Origin: an uncultured Alphaproteobacteria bacterium
GTDB lineage: Bacteria > Pseudomonadota > Alphaproteobacteria > HIMB59 > GCA-002718135
Reading direction: 5' to 3'
Length of the DNA: 47,082 bases
Assembly (NCBI GenBank): GCA_902539825.1
Contig: CACBMH010000006.1
Coordinates: 1 to 47,082 of the forward strand
Part shown: one piece after another, positions 9,657 to 19,800 of the stretch
Numbering within the stretch: the first letter of the stretch is position 1
Layout: the number at the start of each line of letters is the position of its first letter
Notes under the pieces: model-generated
What the model was told of the DNA's origin: nothing
The model's input: only the letters and a program-made list of their open reading frames with translations
The model's database searches: none
Translations under genes and position numbers: made by a program

Positions 9657-11231
9657 TTAGTTTACGTTTGCAAATCTAAATAATGGCTCGTTGTTCATTC
9701 TAATTGGAACATCGACATTACTTTTTGATGCTTGGTTGACAACTTGGTGATGTAAAGGAAGATATGTTACATCATCTTGAGTAATATCCCAAGCTTCAGC
9801 AATCATAGCATTTCTTTTATCTTGATCTGTTTCAACACCCATTGCTGCTACTAACTCATCAACTCTAGCATTACTGAAATTAACTTTATTCCAGCTACCA
9901 GCACTATCAAATAAGTACGAGTATACGTAATGACTATCAAAAGTTGGAACACCCCAACCTAACATATACATATCACTTGTCATACCGTTTGCGTCACCTT
10001 CTTTAACTTCTGAGAAGTGTTGACTTTTAGTTTTTGCATCAAGAGTTACATCAACTCCAATTTTAGCAAACATACCAATTGCAGCAACACAGATTGCTTC
10101 ATCATTAATATAACGATCATTTGGACAATCTAGTGTAACCTCAAATCCATCTGGATAACCAGCTTCTGCTAATAGTTTTTTTGATAGCTCTGGATCATAA
10201 GGTAATCTTTCATCACGTACAGCTGTATGACCGTTTACACCAGGAGCAGTGATAATTCCTGCAGGAACACTTTGTCCTCTCATTACCTTATCCTTAATAG
10301 CTTCCATATCTAAAGCATGGTACATAGCTAAACGAACTCTTTTATCTGCAAAAGGATTTTTACCTTTGATATTAGATGAATTTAATTCAGCAGAACCTTG
10401 ATCCATTCCAAAAAATATTGTTCTATTTTGAGGAGTCATTTTTACACCATGTCCAGCAGAAGATTTGATTCTCTCAATATCTTGAACAGGAACAACGTTT
10501 GTGTAGTCAATTTCTCCAGATAGAAGTGCTGCAACTCTTGTTGCATCATTTGCAATTGGAAGTAATTCAATAGTATCTACATTGAAAGTACTATCATCAC
10601 CCCACCAATCATTATTTTTTTCAAAAACAGTTCTTACGTCCTGTTCTCTAAAAGTAATTTTGAAAGGTCCAGTTCCGTTTGCATTAGAAGCACAATAAGA
10701 TGTTTCACCTGCATCCCAGTTGTATGAAACTTCACAACCATTTGCTTTTGCCCAATCTTCAGACATAACAAATATCTGAGTTAATTGATTTAAAAGAATT
10801 GGATTTGGTCCATCTGTTACAATCTGAACTGTGTGATCAGTTAATGCTGATGCTGATTTAATGCTTTTAATTAAATCTACCATATCAGATGGAGCAGTTT
10901 TTGCTCTATTGATACTAAAAGCAATATCACTAGCAGTTAAATCTGATCCATCATGAAATTTTACACCCTTACGAATTGTAAATATCCAAGTGTCATCAGC
11001 AGTTGTTTTCCATGATTCAGCAAGCTGAGGAAGTATTTCCATATTAATACCTGGAGTTACTAAACCTTCATATACTTGACGCGAAACCATGTGAGTTGGT
11101 CCTTCGTTTTGTGCGTGCGGATCAAGAGTTAAAGAGTCACCAGGCATTGACCACTTAATAGTGTTTGCAAATGCTGGTGAGAAAATACCCATGAAAAGCA
11201 AAGACAAAACAATGCTTAAAGTCTTTTTCAT
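9657..11231 (-). CDS. Peptide/nickel-type ABC transporter substrate-binding protein (SBP family 5)
   Basis: Signal peptide MKKTLSIVLSLLFMGIFSPAFA; KWSMPGDSLTLDPHAQNEG, WIFTIRKGVKFHDGSDLTASD; SD GGAGGAAATAAT before ATG. Confidence 0.93.
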   Translation of the reverse strand: MKKTLSIVLSLLFMGIFSPAFANTIKWSMPGDSLTLDPHAQNEGPTHMVSRQVYEGLVTPGINMEILPQLAESWKTTADDTWIFTIRKGVKFHDGSDLTASDIAFSINRAKTAPSDMVDLIKSIKSASALTDHTVQIVTDGPNPILLNQLTQIFVMSEDWAKANGCEVSYNWDAGETSYCASNANGTGPFKITFREQDVRTVFEKNNDWWGDDSTFNVDTIELLPIANDATRVAALLSGEIDYTNVVPVQDIERIKSSAGHGVKMTPQNRTIFFGMDQGSAELNSSNIKGKNPFADKRVRLAMYHALDMEAIKDKVMRGQSVPAGIITAPGVNGHTAVRDERLPYDPELSKKLLAEAGYPDGFEVTLDCPNDRYINDEAICVAAIGMFAKIGVDVTLDAKTKSQHFSEVKEGDANGMTSDMYMLGWGVPTFDSHYVYSYLFDSAGSWNKVNFSNARVDELVAAMGVETDQDKRNAMIAEAWDITQDDVTYLPLHHQVVNQASKSNVDVPIRMNNEPLFRFANVN

Positions 11232-11291
11232 ATTATTTCCTCCATAGAAATTTGATGGTAGACCCATACAACTTCAATGGAAATATTCAAT

Positions 11292-11341
11292 ATTATTAGT
11301 ATTAATAAGTGCTATATTTTGTCATAATTATTAGTATTAAT
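11292..11341. repeat. Two exact copies of ATTATTAGTATTAAT, 35 bp apart, between divergent SBP and nth genes
   Basis: Copies at 11292-11306 and 11327-11341. Confidence 0.75.
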
Positions 11342-11372
11342 TTAGACATACCCTTGGAGGAGGCTTGATATA

Positions 11373-12023
11373 GTGAAAAAAATAGAGAAGGCACAAGAGA
11401 TCTCTAGAATACTAAATCGTATATATAGAAAAGTACCTATTCCTCTTAACCACAAAAATAAATTTGAATTAGTTGTAGCTGTACTTCTTAGTGCTCAATG
11501 TACAGATGAAAGAGTTAATCAAGTTACACCAATACTATTTAAAAAAGCTAACACAGCTATAAAAATGACAAAAGTGCCAAAAAAAACAATTTATAATATT
11601 ATTCGCCCTTGTGGTTTGGCACCTCAAAAATCAAAAGCAATTTTTGAACTATCAAGAATTCTTGTAAAAAAATTTAAAGGCAATGTTCCAGAAAGTTTTG
11701 AAGAATTAGAAAAGTTGCCAGGTGTTGGTCACAAAACAGCCAGTGTTGTTATGTCTCAAGGATTTGGTCATCCAGCATTTCCAGTTGATACACACATTCA
11801 TCGTTTAGCTCAACGTTGGGGTTTAACAAATGGTAAAAATGTTGTCCAAACAGAAAAAGATTTAAAATATCTTTTTCCAAAAAAATCTTGGAACAAACTT
11901 CATTTACAAATAATATTTTATGGAAGAGAATTTTGTCAGGCAAGAAGTTGTTATGGTTTGGAGTGTGAAATATGCAAGGTTTGTAATCCAAAGAGAAAAA
12001 CGCCTATTAAAACAAAAAAGTAG
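11373..12023 (+). CDS. nth: Endonuclease III (GTG start)
   Basis: LLSAQCTDERVNQVTP, LPGVGHKTASVVMSQGFGHPAFPVDTHIHR, C-terminal CysX6CysX2CysX5Cys Fe-S motif (CYGLECEICKVC). Confidence 0.95.
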   Translation: MKKIEKAQEISRILNRIYRKVPIPLNHKNKFELVVAVLLSAQCTDERVNQVTPILFKKANTAIKMTKVPKKTIYNIIRPCGLAPQKSKAIFELSRILVKKFKGNVPESFEELEKLPGVGHKTASVVMSQGFGHPAFPVDTHIHRLAQRWGLTNGKNVVQTEKDLKYLFPKKSWNKLHLQIIFYGREFCQARSCYGLECEICKVCNPKRKTPIKTKK

Positions 12024-12026
12024 TAA

Positions 12027-12446
12027 TTAAAAAGGCTGAAATACAACAAGTATAAGTATAAAAATCAATATTACTGCTGGCGCTTCATTTGTAATTCTAA
12101 AAAACTTAGTAGAGTATTTATTTTTATCATTTTTAAAATCATTTAGACATTTTAAACAAAAAAAATGATAGACAGATAATAAAATTACAAATAAAATTTT
12201 TAAAAGCAACCAAGTATCAATACCCACATAATGTGTAAGTGTAAAACCTGATATCCACGTCACTATAAAAGCTGGAAACATAATTATTCTGTACAATTTT
12301 CCTTCCATTAGTTTGAATGTTTCTGAGGTTTCTTTTGTAATTTCAGGATTAGCATGATTTACAAACAGACGTGGCAGATATAAAAGTCCAGCCATCCAAG
12401 CTATGATACTAAAAATATGAATAACTTTCAGAGTATTAAATAACAT
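12027..12446 (-). CDS. hemJ: HemJ-type protoporphyrinogen oxidase
   Basis: HIFSIIAWMAGLLYLPRLFVNH, KLMEGKLYRIIMFPA, FRITNEAPAVILI; immediately downstream of hemF. Confidence 0.88.
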   Translation of the reverse strand: MLFNTLKVIHIFSIIAWMAGLLYLPRLFVNHANPEITKETSETFKLMEGKLYRIIMFPAFIVTWISGFTLTHYVGIDTWLLLKILFVILLSVYHFFCLKCLNDFKNDKNKYSTKFFRITNEAPAVILIFILILVVFQPF

Positions 12447-12449
12447 TAT

Positions 12450-13259
12450 TTATTCCCATACCGCGTGAGGAGGCATTGACATTAATATAGCATCAACATT
12501 CCCACCGGTCTCTAGACCAAATTTTGTGCCTCTATCATATAATAAGTTAAATTCAGCATAGCGACTACGCTTAACTAATTGTATCTTTTTTTCCTCTTCA
12601 TTCCACTCCTCATCCTTAAGTGCAATTAAAGTATTTTTGATAAACTGATGAAAATAAGTACCTACGCCTTGGACAAATTCAAAATCTTTTCCCCAATCGC
12701 CAGTTTGAAGGTAATCAAAAAATATTCCTCCAACACCTCTTGGTTCGTTTCTATGTTTAAGAAAAAAATAGTCATCACACCATTTTTTAAATTTAGGATA
12801 ATATGATTTATCATATTTATTACACAAAACTTCTAAACCACGATGATATTTTTTCTCATCCTCAAATATTACACAAGGTGTAATATCCATGCCTCCACCA
12901 AACCATTCCTGAGTGGTTTTAATAAATCTTGTATTAAAATGCATAGAAGGAATTTTAGGTGAAACAGGATGTAATACAACACTGATGCCGGTTGCATTAT
13001 AATTTGGATCTTCTTTAGCACCAGGAATAGCATCTCTCATATTTTCGTTAAATGTCCCAGAGACGCTAGAAATATTTACTCCACCTTTTTCAATAATATT
13101 ACCCTTAATTTTACTCATTTTACCACCACCATCACCTTTGTGATCCCAGTTACTTATTTCAAATTGATTTTCATCAATGTTTTGAATAGTTTCAACTAAG
13201 TTGTCTCGTAATTTTTCAAACCATTCTTTTGCAGTATTAAATTTGGGATCAGCAATCAT
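12450..13259 (-). CDS. hemF: Oxygen-dependent coproporphyrinogen III oxidase
   Basis: HPVSPKIPSMHFNTRFI, WFGGGMDITPC, EPRGVGGIFFDYL, EFNLLYDRGTKFGL; ATGA overlap with hemH stop. Confidence 0.96.
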   Translation of the reverse strand: MIADPKFNTAKEWFEKLRDNLVETIQNIDENQFEISNWDHKGDGGGKMSKIKGNIIEKGGVNISSVSGTFNENMRDAIPGAKEDPNYNATGISVVLHPVSPKIPSMHFNTRFIKTTQEWFGGGMDITPCVIFEDEKKYHRGLEVLCNKYDKSYYPKFKKWCDDYFFLKHRNEPRGVGGIFFDYLQTGDWGKDFEFVQGVGTYFHQFIKNTLIALKDEEWNEEEKKIQLVKRSRYAEFNLLYDRGTKFGLETGGNVDAILMSMPPHAVWE

Positions 13260-14281
13260 AATGGCCAACCTTGAGTATGTTTTTTTATCAGATTTACAAA
13301 AACGTCTATGTGATCATCGTGATCATTCAAGCAAGGTATATAATGATAATTTTCTCCACCAGACTCCATAAAATATTCTTTATTTTCTTCTTCAAGTTCT
13401 TCAAGTGTTTCAAGACAATCACTACTGAAACCAGGAGATATTATATGTATATTTTTAATCCCTTGTTTTGGTAATTCTTTTAATGTTTCACTTGTATATG
13501 GCTTTAACCATTCCTCTCTTCCAAATCTACTTTGGAAAGTAGTCATTATCTCATCATCGGATAATCCCATATGTTCTTTGACCAGTCTTGTGGTTTTAAG
13601 ACAAAAGCAATGATACGGATCACCATTGGTCAAATACCGTTTTGGTATACCATGATAACTAAAAATAATTTTTTGTGGTTTTGAAGTTTTTTTCCAAAAT
13701 GACTTTATTGAATTTGATAATGCTTCAATATAATTTTTTTCTTCAAAGTACTGGTTGATAAAACGCATTTCAGGTATCCAACGCCATTTTTGCAATACAT
13801 TTGTTACTTCATCAAATGTACTACCTGTTGTTGCAGCACAATATTGCGGATACATAGGTAAAACTAATAATCTTCTTACTTGTTTTTTTTGAAGTTTTAA
13901 CAAAGCATCTGGAATAGATGGATTGCCATAACGCATCCCAACTTCAAAAACTATATTTCCATTTTTTGAAAAAAAAGATGATTGGATTTTATTTAGTTGT
14001 CTGTTTGCGATATCTAAAAGTGGAGAACCCTTATCAGTCCAAATTTGTTTGTATGCTTCTGCTGACTTTGATGGTCTTATTTGTAAAATTACTAGCTTCA
14101 ATATAATTTGCCATAATATTTTAGGTAATTCGATTACTCTAGGGTCTGACAAAAATTGATTGAGATAAACTTTTAGTTCTTTTTTATTTGGAGCATCTGG
14201 AGTGCCTAGGTTAGTAATTAAAACACCAATTTTTTCTTTACTCCCGTGCTCATAATCTTTTTCACCTATATATTTAACCAT
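13256..14281 (-). CDS. hemH: Ferrochelatase
   Basis: GVLITNLGTPDAP, MRYGNPSIPDAL, FSYHGIPKRY, SPGFSSDCLETLEE. Confidence 0.96.
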   Translation of the reverse strand: MVKYIGEKDYEHGSKEKIGVLITNLGTPDAPNKKELKVYLNQFLSDPRVIELPKILWQIILKLVILQIRPSKSAEAYKQIWTDKGSPLLDIANRQLNKIQSSFFSKNGNIVFEVGMRYGNPSIPDALLKLQKKQVRRLLVLPMYPQYCAATTGSTFDEVTNVLQKWRWIPEMRFINQYFEEKNYIEALSNSIKSFWKKTSKPQKIIFSYHGIPKRYLTNGDPYHCFCLKTTRLVKEHMGLSDDEIMTTFQSRFGREEWLKPYTSETLKELPKQGIKNIHIISPGFSSDCLETLEELEEENKEYFMESGGENYHYIPCLNDHDDHIDVFVNLIKKHTQGWPL

Positions 14282-14286
14282 ATCTA

Positions 14287-15285
14287 TTAGCTAAATTCTT
14301 TTCTGATATTTTCTATAAATAAATGAACATTTTTTTCTGGAGTGTTTTTGTTAATTCCATGTCCAAGACCACAAATCCAGCCATTAAGATTTTCAATTGA
14401 TTTCATTTTTTGAATGAAATCTTTTAAATCATTAAGAAATGTATCTGTTTCACTTAACATTAATTGTTCATTGAAATTTCCTTGAATAAATCCATGTTTT
14501 TGATTTTCAAACATAAATTTAAGATCTAATGTGTGATCATAGCCAAAACCAGCAAAGGGGAAACTGATGATAGAATTTAGATCTGTTAAACTCTTACCTC
14601 TTGAATAATAGCCAAGTTTATTTGGAAAAGAAATTGCAATCTCTTCCAAAAATTTTGAATAAATTTCATGAAAATTTATTTTATCTAAATCGTACAAGGA
14701 GCTATCAAAAATCATGACAAGTTCAACACCTGCATCCAATTGTAATTGAATATTTTTCTTTAGAAGGGGTAAAAGAATTTTTGAAATAAATTCTAAATTC
14801 ATTTTAGTGTCGATTAAATCAGAATTATTATTTCCAAATGCATATTTTGATAATGTCCAAGGTCCACCAACAAATCCAATGAAACTTTTATTATTTGGCA
14901 ATTTCTCTTTTGTTATTTTTATAGCTTCAAATTGAAATTGCATATGCTCAATGCCACGATCAATATTACTATAATCATTAATGTTTTCTGAATTTATATA
15001 AGAATTAAATTTCGGTCCTGGGTCAAACTTTAATTCTAAACCAAGTCCCTCCAAGATAAATAAAATATCACTGAATAAAATTGCAATATCGTAATCAAAC
15101 TCTTGTATTGGACCAAAAGCGACTTCTGCGGCTAGATCTGGAGTTTTACAAAGTTCTTCAAAAGTATATTTTTCTTTGAGCTTGCGATAATGCGAATGGT
15201 ACCTTCCAGCCTGTCTCATGAACCAAATGGGTGGTGTTTTTTGAATATTTCTGTTGAGAGCATTTTCGAATAAAATATTTGTCAT
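14287..15285 (-). CDS. hemE: Uroporphyrinogen decarboxylase
   Basis: PPIWFMRQAGRYHSHYR, FSDILFILEGLGL, GFVGGPWTL, GLGHGINKNTPEKNV. Confidence 0.96.
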   Translation of the reverse strand: MTNILFENALNRNIQKTPPIWFMRQAGRYHSHYRKLKEKYTFEELCKTPDLAAEVAFGPIQEFDYDIAILFSDILFILEGLGLELKFDPGPKFNSYINSENINDYSNIDRGIEHMQFQFEAIKITKEKLPNNKSFIGFVGGPWTLSKYAFGNNNSDLIDTKMNLEFISKILLPLLKKNIQLQLDAGVELVMIFDSSLYDLDKINFHEIYSKFLEEIAISFPNKLGYYSRGKSLTDLNSIISFPFAGFGYDHTLDLKFMFENQKHGFIQGNFNEQLMLSETDTFLNDLKDFIQKMKSIENLNGWICGLGHGINKNTPEKNVHLFIENIRKEFS

Positions 15286-15287
15286 TT

Positions 15288-16796
15288 TTAAGCTTTTAGT
15301 AATTTTTTCTTCCAACTATCATAAGATAGCTCAACAAAAAGATTTTTATCATTACCTAATATTTTACTAATCTCATTGTACGTATTTCCTGGGCCACAAA
15401 AATGATATTTTTCTATAATTTTAGGATATTTATCAATACTCGCCTTAAAAGCTGAACTGCTCATCCAATAAAAGTACTTTTTCTTTTCTATATCTATTTC
15501 AAAATCGGTAGACTCCAATTGATACGTTTCAATTTTATTTTTTATCGAACTTTCAGGAGATTGAGAATGAGTTAACTTAACCCAAGGATTATTTGTAAGT
15601 GAATTAATATCTTTATCAAAATCCTCACCCAAACCATCTGAAGTTCCATTAACCCAAATACCTCTTTCAGATAAATTTTTCCATGTTCTTAAACCACTAG
15701 TCCAAATAACATTATTTGATTTGATTTTTGACCTATCTGGAATTGAGCTAATTCGTGAAACATAAATACATTTATTTTGTAATTTATTTATATCATCGAC
15801 ATTTTCATTTAATTGTTTTCTAGAAAATATTTTATAATTTTTTAAATTTTCAGGATAAATTTCATCTGTTGTGTTACTAGAAAAACTTATATTTTTTGGA
15901 TCAATAAAATCCCAGCTCTCAAAATGATTGCCATTTTCATCTTCACCTCTTTTAGATACAACTAATCCTAATTTATGTGAGATGTAAGAAACTCCTATTT
16001 TTTGGTGACATCCTCCTCCATAATTTTTTAAAATATTTCTTTCTTGAATAACATTTGAATAATCTTTGGAAAAATTAATATCATTTAAAATTTCGTTAAG
16101 TTTATTATCTTTAATTCTTGTTTCAATCGCTAGAGCTCCTTGTCCAGGAGAACAAGGGTTTATAGACAATGGTAAAACAGACCATAAACATTCGTTAATA
16201 TATTTTTTTAGAGTTGTTTTTAATTCATTAAATTCAGAATAATTATTTAAAAGTAATCTATCAATTGCTGCCTTAGCAACAATGAAACCATCACTATTAG
16301 GATCTTCCAGAAATTTTTTAAATCTAGTGGGTATGTTACCTCTTATATTTTCAAAGCAAACTTCATCAAACTTTTGTGGAAGATAATTTTCGATAAAATT
16401 TTCTAAATTATATTGTCTTCGAGGTGATGAGCAAAGAATAGTAATTTTCTTACTATCTAATGTTAAGTTTTTTTTTAAGAATAGTATATCTCGTTTATCA
16501 GCACGTTTTAATGTAGCAGCAATTTTAGTTTTCTCACCAACTTCAATTGGAAGATCCTTCCAAGAATGAACAATTAAATCACATTTATTATTTATTAATT
16601 CATCTCTTAAATCATTAGTAAAAACACCTTCTGTTAGCATTTCGGAAAGAGGTGTTTTTAGATCTTTATCTCCTGAAGTACTTCTTGTTAAAAATTCTAT
16701 TTCTACAAAAGGATGTTTTGATTGCAAATAGTCGGAAAATTCACGTGCTTGAATTATTGCCAAGTCACTTTTTCTAGATAAAATTCTTATTTTCAT
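15288..16796 (-). CDS. hemC: Hydroxymethylbilane synthase with C-terminal uroporphyrinogen-III synthase-like extension
   Basis: N-half: RILSRKSDLAIIQAREF, DLIVHSWKDLPIE, PCSPGQGALAIE, cofactor cysteine context NYGGGCHQKIG; C-half about 200 aa with weak HemD-like YFYWMSSSAFKASI...CGPGNTYNEISKIL. Confidence 0.88.
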   Translation of the reverse strand: MKIRILSRKSDLAIIQAREFSDYLQSKHPFVEIEFLTRSTSGDKDLKTPLSEMLTEGVFTNDLRDELINNKCDLIVHSWKDLPIEVGEKTKIAATLKRADKRDILFLKKNLTLDSKKITILCSSPRRQYNLENFIENYLPQKFDEVCFENIRGNIPTRFKKFLEDPNSDGFIVAKAAIDRLLLNNYSEFNELKTTLKKYINECLWSVLPLSINPCSPGQGALAIETRIKDNKLNEILNDINFSKDYSNVIQERNILKNYGGGCHQKIGVSYISHKLGLVVSKRGEDENGNHFESWDFIDPKNISFSSNTTDEIYPENLKNYKIFSRKQLNENVDDINKLQNKCIYVSRISSIPDRSKIKSNNVIWTSGLRTWKNLSERGIWVNGTSDGLGEDFDKDINSLTNNPWVKLTHSQSPESSIKNKIETYQLESTDFEIDIEKKKYFYWMSSSAFKASIDKYPKIIEKYHFCGPGNTYNEISKILGNDKNLFVELSYDSWKKKLLKA

Positions 16797-16838
16797 TACT
16801 TATATTTTTATAAATAACACTATATTGTAAAATTGGTA

Positions 16839-17402
16839 ATGATTGAATTTAAAGGTACAAAATCTTCGTGGGGCTTGGTTGCAAAACTTTTTCATTGGTC
16901 ATTGGCACTTCTTCTTTTTTGGCAAGTTGCAACAGGGATTAGCCTTCATAATATGGAATTTTCTCCTCTTAAAATGGGTTTTATTATTACGCATAAATTT
17001 TTTGGCACCTTAGTTTTTAGTTTAGTTGTGCTTAGATTAATGTGGAAATACATATTTAACACACATCCCAAATATGAAAATATTCCTTTATTTCATAAAT
17101 TGGTTTCGAATTTAGTCCATTTTGTTCTGTATGGTTTAGTTATTCTTATTCCTATTCAAGGTACCTTTATGACATGGCTTGGAGGAGAAGATGTTCATCT
17201 CTTGGGATTAATTAAAATACCACCTTTAATCGAAGAGAACTTTTTTCTATACCCTCAAGCTCTAGCTATACACTACTACTCAGCACTTTTATTAACAGCT
17301 CTTTTTTCACTTCATATTGCAGCAGCTTTGTATCATCGATTCATAATTAAAGATAAATATGGTGTCTGGAGTAGAATGTCTTTTAGTAGAAATAAGGTGT
17401 GA
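16839..17402 (+). CDS. Cytochrome b561-family protein
   Basis: KLFHWSLALLLFWQVATGI, HKFFGTLVFSLVVLRLMW, HYYSALLLTALFSLHIAAALYHRFI (paired His). Confidence 0.88.
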   Translation: MIEFKGTKSSWGLVAKLFHWSLALLLFWQVATGISLHNMEFSPLKMGFIITHKFFGTLVFSLVVLRLMWKYIFNTHPKYENIPLFHKLVSNLVHFVLYGLVILIPIQGTFMTWLGGEDVHLLGLIKIPPLIEENFFLYPQALAIHYYSALLLTALFSLHIAAALYHRFIIKDKYGVWSRMSFSRNKV

Positions 17403-17457
17403 CAATTCATTCAATTAAACACTTACAATTAAACATTGTCTAAGATATCTAATAAAT

Positions 17458-18693
17458 ATGCAATATAACAATTTCTTTAAATCTGAATTAAGAAATCTTA
17501 AAGAACAAGGTCTTTATAGGGACTTTAGAAACATAGACAGACCTATAAAAAGTTTTCCAAATGCTGATGAAAATTTTAGAAACAAAGAAAGAGAAGTTGA
17601 GGTTTGGTGCTCTAATGACTATCTCAATATGAGTCAGCACCCAGAAGTCGTAAATGAAATTGTAAAAACACTACTTGAATATGGATCTGGTTCAGGTGGA
17701 ACAAGAAATATTTCTGGTACATCAACCTATCATACTGAACTTGAAAAAAAACTGGCAAATGTTCATAATAAAGAGGCGGCATTAGTTTTTGCTTCTGCTT
17801 ATACAGCAAACCAATCTACTTTATGGACTTTAGGAAAAAAAATTAAAGATATTGAGATATTTTCTGATGAATTAAATCACGCATCTTTAATACAAGGTAT
17901 TAAAAATAGTGGAGCTAAGTGTCATATATTTAAACACAATGACATTGATCATTTAGAACAGTTATTAAAAGAGTCAGATATAGATAAGCCTAAATTAATC
18001 GTTTTTGAAAGTTTATACTCTATGGAAGGTATAAGATCACCTATAGTTAAGATTGTAGAGTTAGCAAAAAAATATAACTGCATGACATATCTAGATGAAG
18101 TTCATTCAGTTGGACTTTACGGTGAAGAAGGTAAAGGTATTGCGGTAGAAATGGGAGTTGAAGATAAAATAGATATTATTAATGGAACTTTAGCAAAAGC
18201 ATATGGTCAAATGGGAGGCTATATTGCAGCTAGTTCAGAAATAATTGACTACATTAGGAGTTTTGCACCAGGTTTTATTTTTACAACTTCAATCTGCCCA
18301 TCAATTGCTGCAGGAGCTGCTAAAGCAATAGATATTGTTTCTCTGGCAGAACAACTAAGAATAAGAATAAAAGAAAATGCAGCTTTAATAAGAGAAAATT
18401 TAGATTCCTTAGCAATCCCATATTTGGATACAAATTCTCATATTGTAGCAGTATTAATTAATGATCCTTTTTTATGCAAAAAAGTATCTAAAGATTTAAT
18501 TGATGATCATGGTATTTATGCACAACCAATTTTTTACCCAACTGTACCAAAAGGTTTAGAAAGACTAAGAATAACTGTTACCCCAAAACATAGAAAAGAG
18601 CATATTGAAAAAATGATTAAAGCTCTTGATATAGTTTGGTCTAAAAATAATTTGCCAAGAAAAAATAATAATAAAGTTACTGCAAATATTTAA
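17458..18693 (+). CDS. hemA: 5-aminolevulinate synthase
   Basis: [79 protein letters not shown]. Confidence 0.95.
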   Translation: MQYNNFFKSELRNLKEQGLYRDFRNIDRPIKSFPNADENFRNKEREVEVWCSNDYLNMSQHPEVVNEIVKTLLEYGSGSGGTRNISGTSTYHTELEKKLANVHNKEAALVFASAYTANQSTLWTLGKKIKDIEIFSDELNHASLIQGIKNSGAKCHIFKHNDIDHLEQLLKESDIDKPKLIVFESLYSMEGIRSPIVKIVELAKKYNCMTYLDEVHSVGLYGEEGKGIAVEMGVEDKIDIINGTLAKAYGQMGGYIAASSEIIDYIRSFAPGFIFTTSICPSIAAGAAKAIDIVSLAEQLRIRIKENAALIRENLDSLAIPYLDTNSHIVAVLINDPFLCKKVSKDLIDDHGIYAQPIFYPTVPKGLERLRITVTPKHRKEHIEKMIKALDIVWSKNNLPRKNNNKVTANI

Positions 18694-19592
18694 GTTTTAA
18701 TGTTGATATCAATCTGCCTAGCAGCAAAACCATAATAAACTACAGCTAAAGTTATTATAAAACCTCCAATTATTACAGTTGTACTTGGTACTTCATTAAT
18801 TCCAAAAATAGGAAGCCAAACCCACAGAACTCCTCCAACAACTTCCATTAACGATAAAAGTGCTAGCTCAGCTGAGGGTAAGTATTTTGCTCCAAGACTG
18901 TAAAGTATTAAGCCAGCTGCAACAATTATTCCATGAAGTATACTCAAATAACTATTTATTTCAGGCATCAGAATAAAAGGTTCAAAAGAGAAGCCTAAAA
19001 CAAAGAACGCAAATATTGTACAAAATATTCCCGCTAAAACAACTGTTGTGAATTTTGGTGTTTCAGGTTTCCATCTTATTGTTACCGTGTATAATGCAAA
19101 ACCAGTTGCAGAAATAAATCCTATTATTGCACCTAAAGCAGTTCCAGAAATACTGTCATTTATAATCATTACGCACACACCTATAAATGCTACAACCATG
19201 GCAATTAATGTTGATCTTTTTAGTATTTCGCCAAGAACAAAATAACCAACAATGGCTGCGATAAAAGGCATCGCTGCTAACATAAATAATGTTACGGCAG
19301 CTGTAGTCATAGTAATAGAAAAAATGAACCCAGTAAACGCTGTTGCTAGAAATAAACCTCCAAGTATAGATGGTATTCCTATTTTGAGAAAATTTTTATA
19401 AAAAGCAAATCCTTCCCGAAAAAATAAATATATAAGAAGTATAATTGAAATAGTTAAGCCTCTATAAAATAAATATTGAAAAACATATTGATGACCATCC
19501 ACCATATATCTAACAGTCAACGCTCCAAAACTCCAAAAAATTCCAGCAAGAAAAACTACACTAAAGGCATATAGATAAGAATTTTGACTCAT
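18690..19592 (-). CDS. DMT-superfamily EamA transporter
   Basis: Ten-TM-like hydrophobic pattern with two EamA halves ([26 protein letters not shown]). Confidence 0.88.
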   Translation of the reverse strand: MSQNSYLYAFSVVFLAGIFWSFGALTVRYMVDGHQYVFQYLFYRGLTISIILLIYLFFREGFAFYKNFLKIGIPSILGGLFLATAFTGFIFSITMTTAAVTLFMLAAMPFIAAIVGYFVLGEILKRSTLIAMVVAFIGVCVMIINDSISGTALGAIIGFISATGFALYTVTIRWKPETPKFTTVVLAGIFCTIFAFFVLGFSFEPFILMPEINSYLSILHGIIVAAGLILYSLGAKYLPSAELALLSLMEVVGGVLWVWLPIFGINEVPSTTVIIGGFIITLAVVYYGFAARQIDINIKT

Positions 19593-19638
19593 TGTTTAAA
19601 GGTCAAATCATTAAATTTGATAAAAGTAAATTAATATT

Positions 19639-19800
19639 TTAGTTATTTATTTGAATACCAGTTTCTTTACTTCCTGAGATCTTAAAATTAACTTTATTAT
19701 CATCATTTTTTTGTATTTCAGATACGTCTGACATTTTGCAGCTGGCAATAAAAAGAAATAAAATAATTATTGGCAACTGCCTATAGAACCAAGAGCACAT
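19639..19800 (-). CDS. Putative 53-aa lipoprotein (not in supplied ORF track)
   Basis: MCSWFYRQLPIIILFLFIASCKMSDVSEIQKNDDNKVNFKISGSKETGIQINN; lipobox-like IASC after hydrophobic stretch; overlaps 3' end of pentapeptide gene. Confidence 0.5.
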   Translation of the reverse strand: MCSWFYRQLPIIILFLFIASCKMSDVSEIQKNDDNKVNFKISGSKETGIQINN

